DNA of 64,000 nt. It comes from JAOUGY01 sp963785075 (lineage in GTDB: Bacteria > Actinomycetota > Acidimicrobiia > Spongiisociales > ZC4RG35). Shown here one piece after another: positions 33,348-42,177 of the stretch. The notes below the pieces were generated by a model. It made no database searches. It worked only from the letters and a program-made list of their open reading frames with translations, and was not told the origin of the DNA. A program made the translations under genes and the position numbers. The stretch is from NCBI GenBank assembly GCA_963785075.1, contig CAWATW010000006.1, positions 558,001 to 622,000 on the forward strand, in the 5' to 3' direction. Position 1 is the first letter of the stretch, and each line of letters begins with the position of its first letter.

Positions 33348-34816
33348 TGCCGGCCGTCGACCTCGTCCGTTCACCGGTCCGCCTCGACCCCGACCCTCGC
33401 AGGCTCATCACCAAGCCATATCTCCCCGCCGACATCGGCACGATGCATGCGAAGAGCCGAATCGCGCATGTGATCGATCGCATCTTGATGATGCCTCCGG
33501 ACGAAGCGGCGACCACCCTCGAGAAGATCCGGCAGGACTTCGGCAAACGCCACGCCGACCTCGACGGGCTCCTTCACCGAGGGTTCTCCGCGGTTGCCCA
33601 CGAAATGCCCGACCCCGCGGGCCTCTCAGACGACGCCCGTCGCTTGATCGGTGCCTATTTCATCCACGAGTACTCCATCGAGGCGGCAGCCTTCACCAAC
33701 CCTTCCATCGTCGCCGCTCCCGACCAGACCGGTGTGCCTTCCGGATCACTCGGTGTCATCATCAGCGTACGGGCGGTGGGTGAAGGGCACCTCTCGTCGA
33801 TCGAATTCCGGAGCGGACTCATCGGTCCCGATGGCGACGTGGACGTCGCTCCCCCCCAGGCCCCGGTGACCGGAGACCGACGCGCACCCCAGTTCGACAA
33901 GGCGTTGTTCACCGCAAAGCTCCACGAGATCGGAGCAGACGAGAACCTGGTGAACGAGGCAGTCGTTTCGCTCCCAGACCGTTTCACGATGTCCCAGCTC
34001 GACGGAGCGCTTGTCGAGTTGGATCGGCGCGCGGAACACGCAACGGCTGCTCAGCACGTCATCCAGGTCATGCACTGGCTGGCATCGTCCAACTACGACC
34101 TCGCATTTCCTGCCGCCACCGACATCTCTCAGCGAGTCTTGTTCCCGGCAGGCCCTGCCGAGAGCCGCGGCATGGAGGATGCACGCATGGTCAAGTTCTC
34201 CGAGCCGGACGGCGCCTGCACCTACTACGCCACCTACACCGCTTTCGACGGCTTCAGCATCCTCCCCCAGCTCATCGAGACACGCGATTTCCAGGCATTT
34301 CGAATCGCCACGCTCAACGGGCGGTCGGCCCGCAACAAGGGAATCTCGCTGTTCCCTCGACGCATCGGCGGCCGCTACGCAGCTCTGGCACGCTCAGATG
34401 GGGAGAGCAACTACCTCATGATGTCGGATCACATCCGCTTCTGGCACGACGCCGAGCGCATTCAGATTCCGGCTCGTCCATGGGAACTCATGCAGATCGG
34501 AAACTCGGGTTCGCCCATCGAAACGGCTGCCGGATGGCTCGTGGTGACCCACGGAGTAGGACCCATGCGCCGATACGTCCTCGGAGCCATACTGCTCGAC
34601 GTCGACGACCCCACCCGGGTCATCGGACACCTGCGCGAGCCACTCCTGGAGGCCACCGAGGACGAGCGCGATGGCTACGTGCCGAATGTCGTCTACTCCT
34701 GCGGTTCGGTGATCCACGGGGATCGGCTCGTCATCGCCTATGGCGCATCCGACACGTCTGCGCGGTTCGCCTCCGTCTCGGTCGAGGCCCTCCTCGGGGA
34801 GCTCACCAAGAGCTGA
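33341..34816 (+). CDS. GH130-family glycoside phosphorylase/hydrolase
   Basis: 491 residues, five-bladed propeller type. Signature stretches include SNYDLAFPAATDISQRVLFP, ESRGMEDARMVKF, TYYATYTAFDG and RNKGISLFPRRIGGRYAALAR. GH130 enzymes cleave beta-mannosides, mostly by phosphorolysis. The N-terminal 170 residues are longer than in short GH130 members, as seen in actinobacterial homologues next to GT4 genes. Substrate (beta-mannoside or a glycan made by the flanking transferases) is inference. Confidence 0.87.
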   Translation: MVMPAVDLVRSPVRLDPDPRRLITKPYLPADIGTMHAKSRIAHVIDRILMMPPDEAATTLEKIRQDFGKRHADLDGLLHRGFSAVAHEMPDPAGLSDDARRLIGAYFIHEYSIEAAAFTNPSIVAAPDQTGVPSGSLGVIISVRAVGEGHLSSIEFRSGLIGPDGDVDVAPPQAPVTGDRRAPQFDKALFTAKLHEIGADENLVNEAVVSLPDRFTMSQLDGALVELDRRAEHATAAQHVIQVMHWLASSNYDLAFPAATDISQRVLFPAGPAESRGMEDARMVKFSEPDGACTYYATYTAFDGFSILPQLIETRDFQAFRIATLNGRSARNKGISLFPRRIGGRYAALARSDGESNYLMMSDHIRFWHDAERIQIPARPWELMQIGNSGSPIETAAGWLVVTHGVGPMRRYVLGAILLDVDDPTRVIGHLREPLLEATEDERDGYVPNVVYSCGSVIHGDRLVIAYGASDTSARFASVSVEALLGELTKS

Positions 34817-34819
34817 TCC

Positions 34820-35857
34820 TCAGTGGTCGAGCAGTCGGTGATACAGGGCGATGTATTCGTCGACCATCCTGTCCACCCCGAACTCGTCGGAGACCGACCG
34901 CCGAACCTCGGCCCGGTCGACTTCTCCGGTAGCCGCAACTGCGTCGATCGCTTCTTCGACAGTGCTCACCAGAAAACCGTTGACCCCGGGACGGATGATC
35001 TCGGTCATCGAACCGCGAGGAAATGCGATGACCGGCGTCCCGCATGCCATGGCCTCGACGACGCTGAAACCAAACGGCTCCTCGAAGTCGATCAGGTGCA
35101 GCAACGCGCGGGCTTCACCGAGCACTCGTTGGCGTTGCTCGGGGCCCACTGATCCGAGGTACTCGACGCGATCACCGTCGATTCGCGGTTCGACCAAACT
35201 GGCGAAATAGTCCTCATCGTGAACGATCCCTGCGATCACCAAACGCAGGCCTGCCCGCTCTGCCACATCGATGGCTATCGCTGTTCCCTTGTCGGGATGG
35301 ATTCGACCGAAGAACACCAACGAGTCGCCACCCTCGCCCAGTTCGAACGAACCGAAGTCGATGCCGTGGTGAATCGTCGCGGCGTATTCGAGGCCCGGGT
35401 GGCGGTCGGCATCACTGATCGCCACGTAGCTCACCCGATCTGCATAGGTCTGGTAGACGGGGAGGGTGGCGTCCGAGGCGAAGCCGTGGATCGTGGTGAC
35501 CATCGGGATGTCGATCAATCGGCTGTAGGTGAGCGGCTGAAAGTCGAGGCTGTTGTGGATCAGGTCGAACTCGCCGGCCCGCTCGAACACAGCGGCGATG
35601 TGGAGTGACTCCCACACCCGGCCGTCGAGTGAGGCGTTCTCCGAATATCCGGTCGGGGCGACGCTCGCAAGCCGAGCCGACGTGATCGAGTCCGCCGTCG
35701 CAAAGAGCGTCACATCGAGACCACGTCTCACGAGGCCCTCGGTGAGCAGGGACACGAAGAGCTCCCACGGCCCGTAGTGTCGCGGGGGAACCCGCCACGA
35801 GATCGGTGCGATCATCGCCACCCTGAGAGCATCTGATGTGTGAATGATTTCACCCAT
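34820..35857 (-). CDS. GT4-type glycosyltransferase
   Basis: 345 residues. IAPISWRVPPRHYGPWELFVS at the start, HNSLDFQPLTYSR and IHGFASD in the acceptor domain, FFGRIHPDKGTAIAIDVAERAGL opening the donor domain, and FEEPFGFSVVEAMACGTPVIAFPRGSMTEII carrying the E-x7-E pattern. Convergent with GH130, three bases apart, so it is not cotranscribed but clearly belongs to the same island. ATG 35857 has no obvious Shine-Dalgarno; longer reading upstream is not protein-like. Confidence 0.88.
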   Translation of the reverse strand: MGEIIHTSDALRVAMIAPISWRVPPRHYGPWELFVSLLTEGLVRRGLDVTLFATADSITSARLASVAPTGYSENASLDGRVWESLHIAAVFERAGEFDLIHNSLDFQPLTYSRLIDIPMVTTIHGFASDATLPVYQTYADRVSYVAISDADRHPGLEYAATIHHGIDFGSFELGEGGDSLVFFGRIHPDKGTAIAIDVAERAGLRLVIAGIVHDEDYFASLVEPRIDGDRVEYLGSVGPEQRQRVLGEARALLHLIDFEEPFGFSVVEAMACGTPVIAFPRGSMTEIIRPGVNGFLVSTVEEAIDAVAATGEVDRAEVRRSVSDEFGVDRMVDEYIALYHRLLDH

Positions 35858-36247
35858 CGTGAGGTCGGACGGACCGATGCACAGGCCGCGGCCAAAGCGG
35901 TCCTGTTCTCGCCTGTGTGATCGAGCAACCTCGACCGACCGGGCCGACATGCGGTACCGGCGGGCCACTTGGTCGTGACTCTCTGGACACCGTCCTGGAA
36001 ACACCCCTCTCGGCGGCGTCACAGCCCTCGACCTCGATGCGCATCGTGCCCTCCTGGTAGGCGGTCGGACACGACCGCCAGGGCCATCTTCACACCAATC
36101 CCGTGCTAGGTCGGCGCACGCCCGATCTGGACTCCCTTCGAAGAGGCCCGGGTTCGAGGCGTCGGTCACGAGGCACCTGCATGTCTCCGAGCCCCAACTG
36201 TTCGGCACGGCTACCGTCAGCCTGGGCAACGGAAGGACGCCGCAGAC
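35858..36247. other. Intergenic region between divergent genes
   Basis: About 390 bases separate the GT4 gene from a small HTH gene. No family-like protein was found on either strand and no strong repeat or hairpin. It must hold both promoters, but none could be assigned with confidence. Confidence 0.4.
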
Positions 36248-36562
36248 ATGCATCAGAATCTCAGACCAGTCGAACGACGAATCCTGACGATGCGGGATGA
36301 GGGTGTTGAGGTCGCAGAGATCGCGGCGAGGCTGAAGAGGAGCCCTGCACACGTCGAGCGGGTCATTGCCTGGACCAGGATCCCGAGATCCGGACCCGCG
36401 CCACGTCGCTCGCCGCGTCCTTTGGAACAGAGAGTGCTTGCGCTCCGCGCCGATGGAGAGTCCCACGAACGAATCGGAGAGCGCTTTCGTCGCAGCCCTG
36501 GTTTCATCCGACGGGTCGAGGGGTTGGCCCACTACTCGCGGGCCATGGATCTTCTCTCCTGA
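36248..36562 (+). CDS. Small tandem-HTH DNA-binding protein
   Basis: 104 residues built from two similar HTH units: residues about 6-47 (RPVERRILTMRDEGVEVAEIA, then RSPAHVERVI) and 57-98 (RPLEQRVLALRADGESHERIG, then RSPGFIRRVE). Each resembles sigma region 4/LuxR-type recognition modules. No sensing domain is present, so it may be a dedicated DNA-binding or chromatin-associated regulator. Function unknown; conservation of both halves argues for a real gene. Confidence 0.68.
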   Translation: MHQNLRPVERRILTMRDEGVEVAEIAARLKRSPAHVERVIAWTRIPRSGPAPRRSPRPLEQRVLALRADGESHERIGERFRRSPGFIRRVEGLAHYSRAMDLLS

Positions 36563-36727
36563 CGTCCGTCGGGCAGACGTTCGCTGCACGCGTCACAGGG
36601 AAGGGGCAACGGATTCATCCAACGCCACCGCTCGAACCTGGAAACGGGTGAGGCCTGTGTCGGGCGTTCATCCGCATACTCCGGAGGAGACCCCGGCGCC
36701 GACGCTCGGTAGGGATCGAGGTCATCG

Positions 36728-37666
36728 GTGACCACGGCCTATCTGGCGGCCGAGAGCCACGAGTCGCGACTCGCCGAGGAGTTGAGCCGTGCCGGAGTCG
36801 GGGTGCGAGCCATTCACGGACGGCTGTTCATCAGCGACGACGCTCCGATCTCTGCCGCATGGGCTGCCAACATCTGGTTCGACGCCGTGGAGCTTCCGAT
36901 CGCCTCCATCGGGGAGGCCGCAAGACACCTTCGGGCCCTACAGCGGAGCTGGGCGGTCTACGCCCCGGTTCACAGCGGGCGGGCGTACCTGATCACGGAG
37001 AAACTGCCACCGCTCGGCGAGCGTCCGCTCCAGCTGGGGGAACCTGGGCCGACGAGCCCGCTCGGCTCGTGGACCCTCCTCGATCGGAACCGGATGTTGA
37101 CCGCACAACGGTGTTCGAGTGCCTTTCCGAACGGCGAGGTTCCTCTCGCCGAGCTACGGGTGGGCCCTCCCAACCGGGCGTACCGCAAGCTGTGGGAGGC
37201 TTTCGTGATCCTCGGACGGTTCCCGGAGCCGGGGGATCTCGCCGTCGACCTCGGCGCCAGCCCGGGTGGTTGGACCTGGCTGCTGGCCGAGCTTGGATGC
37301 CGAGTCGTTGCGGTCGACAAGGCAGCCCTCGATCCCGGCGTCGCCGCGCTCGAACGTGTCGACACGGTCCAGGCGAGCGCATTCGGCCTGTCGCCCGTCG
37401 ATGCCGTGGGGGACCGCCTGCCGGCCTGGGTCTGCTCGGACATCGCCTGCTATCCGGAGCGGCTGTTCCCACTCCTCGACAGGTGGTCCACGCTCGAGCC
37501 GGCGCCGACGCTCATATTCACCATCAAGTTCCAGGGCGAAACCGACCATGCGATCGCGGACCGGTTCAGGTCGATTCCCGGCGCCACGGTCGTGCACCTG
37601 CATCACAACAAGCACGAGTTGACGCTGATCACCTCGCCGGCTGCGGTCCGACGTGTCCCTGCTTGA
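36728..37666 (+). CDS. FtsJ/RlmM-like SAM-dependent methyltransferase
   Basis: 312 residues. The FtsJ-type SAM site is AVDLGASPGGWTWLLAELG followed by VVAVDKAALDPG, with a later WVCSDIACYPERL and IFTIKFQGETDH matching the Lys-Asp-Lys(-Glu) catalytic arrangement of 2'-O-ribose methyltransferases. An N-terminal region of about 150 residues resembles the THUMP-containing part of RlmM. Likely methylates rRNA; the specific site is unproven. GTG start. Confidence 0.82.
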   Translation: MTTAYLAAESHESRLAEELSRAGVGVRAIHGRLFISDDAPISAAWAANIWFDAVELPIASIGEAARHLRALQRSWAVYAPVHSGRAYLITEKLPPLGERPLQLGEPGPTSPLGSWTLLDRNRMLTAQRCSSAFPNGEVPLAELRVGPPNRAYRKLWEAFVILGRFPEPGDLAVDLGASPGGWTWLLAELGCRVVAVDKAALDPGVAALERVDTVQASAFGLSPVDAVGDRLPAWVCSDIACYPERLFPLLDRWSTLEPAPTLIFTIKFQGETDHAIADRFRSIPGATVVHLHHNKHELTLITSPAAVRRVPA

Positions 37667-38021
37667 ACATTCCGGTCGGGTTCTCGGGATCGAATCCCAC
37701 CTCGGGCATGGGCTCGGGTTCACCGTACGAGGTCGCTCCGAGTTGCCACAGAGTGACTGTGATGGCGTCTCCCATGCGAGGTGTGCCCGACCAACGCATG
37801 TAGACGAAAACCCCGGATCGGCCATCGTCGTCTCGGGTGCCTCCGGTGGCGCTCTGGAAGTCCACCTTGTGCGGTTCGGTCACGTCGTTCGTGGTCATCA
37901 TCACCGTCGGGCTGTCCGAGTCTGTCTCGATGAAGGCTCGAAGGTGCGGATACAGGAACAGGTTCCTGGCGATCCCCTCGATCACGATTTGATATGTGCG
38001 GGGTGTGAACTCGCCGGCCAC
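37629..38021 (-). CDS. Conserved-looking hypothetical protein
   Basis: 130 residues, no family recognised. Predominantly beta and polar (RTYQIVIEGIARNLFLYPHLRAFIE; VFVYMRWSGTPRMGDAITVTLWQLG), soluble, with a glycine/proline tail. GTG 38021 is the chosen start because AGAGGAG lies seven bases upstream; the open frame continues to an ATG at 38153 but passes through a perfect hairpin. The 3' end overlaps the convergent methyltransferase gene by 38 bases. Confidence 0.6.
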   Translation of the reverse strand: MAGEFTPRTYQIVIEGIARNLFLYPHLRAFIETDSDSPTVMMTTNDVTEPHKVDFQSATGGTRDDDGRSGVFVYMRWSGTPRMGDAITVTLWQLGATSYGEPEPMPEVGFDPENPTGMFKQGHVGPQPAR

Positions 38022-38044
38022 GGTGTGCTCCTCTCGGCGGCAGA

Positions 38045-38077
38045 TTTGGGAGGCCGGCAGACAGGCGGCCTCCCAAA
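38045..38077 (-). promoter_or_regulatory. Perfect 12-base stem-loop in a 5' leader
   Basis: TTTGGGAGGCCG (38045-38056) and its exact complement (38066-38077) enclose a nine-base loop. On the minus strand it sits a dozen bases ahead of the Shine-Dalgarno of the hypothetical gene, so it could act as a leader structure, or as a terminator for the lipase gene upstream, although no T-run follows. Confidence 0.5.
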
Positions 38078-38165
38078 CCACATACGTCCTTGCCCCCGGC
38101 TCCGGTAGGGCCAAAGAGCGACTCCTCTCGACAAGAGTCTCGAGGTCGACCATGCGTGGGCGGCG

Positions 38166-38964
38166 TCACGAGACCTCGGCCACCCAATCAACGAGGTGCC
38201 CGATGACCTCATCCCGATTGGTCTCGGTTGAGAACCTCGTGACGCCCACCCTCATATACGTGCACGGTGAGCGCCGAACTTGGCATCTCCCGCACGGCTC
38301 GGAGCGAACGGTCACACGGAACGAACGGATCGTCTGTGCCGTGCAGGAACAGGATCGGCATCGCGAGCCGATCGATGTCACGCTCGAATCGATCGAGGGC
38401 GAGCACCTCGGCCTCGAGCAACGGGCGCTTGTATTGGCCGTGATACACCAGCGGATCGGCGGCGTAGGCAGCACCAACCTGAGGGTCCCTCGACAGCGCC
38501 GCGGGGTCGAAGGCGACAGACGGGAGCTCTGGTTGCGCCAGCACCTCTCGCGCCCACGCCCAGTCACCGATGACGGCACCGCAGAACGCCACACCTGCCA
38601 CATCCCCGGGCGCGCGTTGGGCCAGCCTGGCTACGAGCAGGCCGCCCATGGAGTGCCCCACGACCACCAGCGGAAGCCCCGGGTGCTCGTGTGTGGCGAT
38701 CCGCACGAGAGCGGACAGGTCGTCGACCACGCGTTCGAAATCCGTGATGAGTCCCCGCTCCCCGTCGGATCGCCCGTGTCCGAGATGATCCTCGGCGTAG
38801 ACCACAGCCCCACGCGAAGTCAACGCAGCGGCGACATGGGCGTAGCGACCACTGTGTTCGGCATACCCGTGAACGATGAGGACGATCCTGACCGGTGCCT
38901 CCGCAGGATCCCATCGCCGATAGAAGATCCGCCCTTCGACCCCCGAAAAGACCGATTCGAACAT
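38166..38964 (-). CDS. Monoacylglycerol-lipase-like hydrolase (frameshift near 3' end)
   Basis: About 265 residues. Oxyanion motif VHGYAEHSGRYAHVA, nucleophile VVGHSMGGLLVA, acid FLHGTDDPFVP and His in EGGRHEVLN identify a monoglyceride lipase of the Hydrolase_4 family. Directly after HEVLN the frame closes; the expected C-terminus (ETNRDEVIGHLVDWVAE) continues one frame over, to 38166. One extra base in the GG of 38226-38227 accounts for it. All catalytic residues precede the break, so function could survive, but a sequencing error is as likely. ATG 38964 has GGAGG upstream. Confidence 0.85.
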
Positions 38965-39106
38965 GCCGATCACCCTCCGGTCCGACTCGTTCGATCGGCA
39001 CGATACGGCAGCGGCCCACGCGTGACCAGAGCCCAAGGGACTCAGACCTGAATCCGCCGCACGACTCGAATGCCGATGGCGGCCGGGCCGTCCTAGGGTA
39101 CGGCCC

Positions 39107-39982
39107 ATGACCGACCAGAACCGGAAGTCCCTCCTCGGAATCTCCGCCAGCGTGGCAATCGGGGCCTTGGTGATCCTGGCCGGCAGCCAAGGGAGTCGGA
39201 CGGTCGGTTCGGTCGCGGTCTTTGCCGTGTGCGGGATGATCGCCTACCTGATCAACTGGCTGGTGTTCGTCCCGTCCAACCGAGCGAAGACGGAGCAGTA
39301 CTACGACCTCACTGGCAGCATCACCTATCTGACGTTGACCGCCGTTGCATTGGCCCTGAGCGACGAACTCGACGCCCGCGCGATCATCGTGGCGGCGATG
39401 GTGGCCATCTGGTCGGCGCGGCTCGGCGCCTTCCTGTTCCGGAGAGTGCGCCGCGATGGCAAAGACGGACGTTTCGACGAGATCAAGACCAACCCGCTGC
39501 GGTTCTTCATGACCTGGACGATCCAGGGCTTGTGGGTGCTCCTGACGGCAGCGTGCGCCATGGCGGTGATCACCGCCGTCGAACGACAGCCGATCGGCTC
39601 GGTGGGCATCCTCGGGATTGCGATCTGGGTCATCGGCTTCGCAATCGAGGTCGTCGCCGACCGGCAGAAGTCGGCCTTCAAGCAGAACCCCGCCAACGAT
39701 GGTCGGTTCATCACGTCGGGATTGTGGGCCTGGTCTCGACATCCCAACTACTTCGGCGAGATCATGCTGTGGACCGGTATCGCCATCATCGCGCTCCCGA
39801 TCCTGTCGGGCTGGCGGTGGGCGATGCTCGTCTCACCCCTGTTCGTCTTCATTCTCATCACCCGCGTCAGCGGCGTCCCGATGCTGGAGACTCGCGCATC
39901 CGAGCGTTGGGGAGATGAAGATGCCTACAAGGAATATGTCAGCTCCACGCCTGTCCTTGTTCCCCGTCCACCGCGCAAGTAG
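39107..39982 (+). CDS. DUF1295 membrane protein (steroid 5-alpha-reductase-like)
   Basis: 291 residues with seven or so hydrophobic helices. The C-terminal DUF1295 signature is clear: KSAFKQNPANDGRFITSGLWAWSRHPNYFGEIMLW, resembling isoprenylcysteine methyltransferases and steroid 5-alpha-reductases, with NADPH or SAM as possible cofactor. Substrate unknown, probably a membrane lipid. Followed by an 8-base hairpin shared with the convergent DUF1801 gene. Confidence 0.87.
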   Translation: MTDQNRKSLLGISASVAIGALVILAGSQGSRTVGSVAVFAVCGMIAYLINWLVFVPSNRAKTEQYYDLTGSITYLTLTAVALALSDELDARAIIVAAMVAIWSARLGAFLFRRVRRDGKDGRFDEIKTNPLRFFMTWTIQGLWVLLTAACAMAVITAVERQPIGSVGILGIAIWVIGFAIEVVADRQKSAFKQNPANDGRFITSGLWAWSRHPNYFGEIMLWTGIAIIALPILSGWRWAMLVSPLFVFILITRVSGVPMLETRASERWGDEDAYKEYVSSTPVLVPRPPRK

Positions 39983-39996
39983 CCGACGCCTCCATG

Positions 39997-40020
39997 GCCG
40001 GGAGAGAAGGGCCTCCCGGC
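39997..40020. terminator. Bidirectional terminator hairpin
   Basis: Perfect arms GCCGGGAG (39997-40004) and CTCCCGGC (40013-40020) with an eight-base loop lie exactly between the stops of the convergent DUF1295 and DUF1801 genes. Confidence 0.65.
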
Positions 40021-40034
40021 GACCGGTCGATGCT

Positions 40035-40403
40035 TCACTCGCCGGGAGGCGGCTCCATGCCCAGCTCCCGCATTCTCGCCGAGATGAGCTTTCGCACCAG
40101 ATCGGCAGGGGGTGCATCGTCGAGGGCAAACTTCAGGGCACCTTTGGAGGCCTCGAACCCTGAGAGCTCGCCGCTCAAACCCCCGAGAACCGTTCCACTG
40201 TGAGGCAGATAGCTCAGATGGTTCTTGTAGGCGGCGAAGCCCGCAACCGTCTTCCCTCCGACCTTGAATGCCGGAGCGCCGTAGGCCATGACCTCCTCGG
40301 CGTCCGGAACCACCTGCAATATGCGCTCTCGCAGCACCTGCAACGTGGTGCGCTGCGGCTCGCCGACGTCGGAGAGATACACATCGATGACGCTGTCGCT
40401 CAT
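40035..40403 (-). CDS. DUF1801/YdhG-family protein
   Basis: 122 residues; VIDVYLSDVGEPQRTTLQVLRERILQVVPDAEEVMAYGAPAFK and FAAYKNHLSYLPHSG are typical of the YdhG/Fra-like DUF1801 fold, described in some species as an intracellular iron chaperone. ATG 40403 begins the conserved domain. A second, more distant DUF1801 protein is encoded at 48.3 kb. Role here unknown. Confidence 0.83.
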   Translation of the reverse strand: MSDSVIDVYLSDVGEPQRTTLQVLRERILQVVPDAEEVMAYGAPAFKVGGKTVAGFAAYKNHLSYLPHSGTVLGGLSGELSGFEASKGALKFALDDAPPADLVRKLISARMRELGMEPPPGE

Positions 40404-40461
40404 GGCGTCAGTCTGGTCTTTCTCAGGCGAACGTGCGGGCAGGCGACTCCGGGAGACAAAC

Positions 40462-40740
40462 TCAGGACAAGTCGTCGAGCGACGCCGCCAGGTCCACATC
40501 CTTCTTGGTCAAACCGCCCTCGGAGTGGGTGGACAACGTCAGCGCGACCTTGTTCCAGCGGATGTCGATATCGGGATGGTGGAATGCTCTCTCGGCGACG
40601 AGCGCAACCGCCACCACGAACGACATCGCCTCGACGAAGTCGCCGAACGCATACGTTCGAGACATCGACGACTCCGAGAGGTCCCATTCGCGATGGGCGG
40701 AGGCGAACTCTGAGCGTTGTTCTGCGGACAGGAGAGTCAC
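40462..40740 (-). CDS. Pterin-4a-carbinolamine dehydratase
   Basis: 92 residues, the normal size. The active-site pattern is seen in FHHPDIDIRWNKVALTLSTHSEGGLTKKDVDLA, with the paired His, the later Trp-Asn-Lys-Val and the Thr-His of the family. It dehydrates 4a-hydroxytetrahydropterin formed by aromatic amino acid hydroxylases, or assists molybdopterin metabolism. No hydroxylase is in the window. GTG start. Confidence 0.85.
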   Translation of the reverse strand: MTLLSAEQRSEFASAHREWDLSESSMSRTYAFGDFVEAMSFVVAVALVAERAFHHPDIDIRWNKVALTLSTHSEGGLTKKDVDLAASLDDLS

Positions 40741-40906
40741 CCCCTGATGATGGCATGGCGGTGACGGCTTCGACGACCATCCTGCGGAGAAGCTCAGATG
40801 ATGCAATGGCCACGGCGTCGGATCGATACGAGCACCGGGGGTATCGCAAACCAGCCATCGGAGTGCCACGAGACGCTCCGGGTCGGAACCTCGGTACGCT
40901 GTCAAC

Positions 40907-41347
40907 GTGACCTCAGACGAGCTCGCCAACCTCGCGCATCTACGCCGCGCTCGCGATCTGATGGACCGAGAATACGAACGACCTCTGGTGGTCGCCGAGA
41001 TTGCGCGCGCTGCGTTCATGTCGCCCGCCCATTTCTCGCGACAGTTTCGCGCTGCCTACGGGGAGACGCCGTACGCATACCTGATGACACGACGAATCGA
41101 GCGGGCGAAAGCCTTGCTCCGCCGTGGCGACATGTCGGTCACAGAGGTATGCATGGCGGTCGGATGTACTTCGCTCGGCTCTTTCAGCGCGCGGTTCACA
41201 CAGCTCGTGGGCGAGGCCCCGTCGGCCTACCGGGCACGCGACCACAGCGAGCTGGTGAGCGTGCCGAATTGCATCGCCCGAGAGCTGACGCGCCCCATCC
41301 GCAAAGCGAGCAGGATCGGAGAAGCGCAGCTGGTGCCGGTTCCGTAG
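40907..41347 (+). CDS. AraC-family regulator, single-domain
   Basis: 146 residues. Both AraC helix-turn-helices are present: PLVVAEIARAAFMSPAHFSRQFRAAYGETPYAYL and MSVTEVCMAVGCTSLGSFSARFTQLVGEAPSAYR. There is no N-terminal ligand domain. It is followed ten bases later by a VOC protein, a frequent pairing in which the regulator probably controls the VOC gene. Divergent from the pterin dehydratase gene. Confidence 0.9.
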   Translation: MTSDELANLAHLRRARDLMDREYERPLVVAEIARAAFMSPAHFSRQFRAAYGETPYAYLMTRRIERAKALLRRGDMSVTEVCMAVGCTSLGSFSARFTQLVGEAPSAYRARDHSELVSVPNCIARELTRPIRKASRIGEAQLVPVP

Positions 41348-41357
41348 GGTGCCTCGC

Positions 41358-41756
41358 ATGGACATGACGCTCTCTCAATGCTTCGTATTGGTCATCGAAC
41401 CCGACCTCGCACTTTCGTTCTACCGCGACACCCTTGGCCTCGAGCTCCGCAACGACGTCGCCAACGACGGCTTCCGCTGGATCACGGTCGGAGGCGCCTC
41501 CCAACCGGGCGTCTCGATCGTTCTGACGAACTATCTCAACGGCAGCCCTGCCGACACGGATGCGGTCACCGCACTCGTCGCCAAAGGCGCACTCAACGGC
41601 GTTCACTTCCGCTCGGGCGATCTCGACGCCGCCTTCGAGAGGGTGCGCGACTCGGGCGCCGAGATCGTGTCGGAACCGGCCGACCAGTTCTGGGGCGTAC
41701 GGGACTTCGCCGTACGTGATCCCTCCGGCAACCTCGTGCGCATCGCACAAGCCTGA
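41358..41756 (+). CDS. VOC-family (glyoxalase-like) protein
   Basis: 132 residues with the paired beta-alpha-beta-beta-beta VOC modules: LVIEPDLALSFYRDTLGLEL at the start and WGVRDFAVRDPSGNLVRIAQA at the end. His/Glu metal ligands of glyoxalase I are only partly present, so antibiotic-binding or dioxygenase-type roles are equally possible. Cotranscribed with the AraC gene. ATG 41358 is preferred to a GTG nine bases upstream. Confidence 0.85.
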   Translation: MDMTLSQCFVLVIEPDLALSFYRDTLGLELRNDVANDGFRWITVGGASQPGVSIVLTNYLNGSPADTDAVTALVAKGALNGVHFRSGDLDAAFERVRDSGAEIVSEPADQFWGVRDFAVRDPSGNLVRIAQA

Positions 41757-41795
41757 CGGACTCGACAACCCGACCATTCGAACCGAAAGAGACTC

Positions 41796-42032
41796 ATGAA
41801 GACCATGACGTGTAGACAGCTCGGTGGAGCCTGCGATCTCGCTCTCCGTGGCGACACCGCCGATGAAGTCATCCAGGCGCAGGACAAGCATCTCAAAGAG
41901 ATCGTGGCCGGCGGCGACGAAGCGCACAGAGACGCGCTCGATGACATGAAGAAGAGATGGAAGAACCCCATCAAGGGAATGGGCTGGTACAAGGCGACGA
42001 AGCGCGAGTTCGCCGCTCTCCCGGAGGACTGA
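41796..42032 (+). CDS. DUF1059-like small protein
   Basis: 78 residues. MKTMTCRQLGGACDLALRG matches the Cys-containing start of DUF1059 proteins, followed by a helix (ADEVIQAQDKHLKEIV) and a basic tail. Two cysteines may bind metal or form a disulfide. Function unknown; forty bases downstream of the VOC gene, so possibly the last gene of that operon. Confidence 0.75.
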   Translation: MKTMTCRQLGGACDLALRGDTADEVIQAQDKHLKEIVAGGDEAHRDALDDMKKRWKNPIKGMGWYKATKREFAALPED

Positions 42033-42177
42033 CGAACCTCGCCGACCAACCGATGTGGATGTCCTGGACTGCCCCACAACGGCGATACCGACGTCGAATC
42101 CGCCCAGGCGAATCGGAGAAGCGGATCCCGATGTCGTCACTCGAACCACGACCCTCGTCGACAGTAACGTTCCTCGG

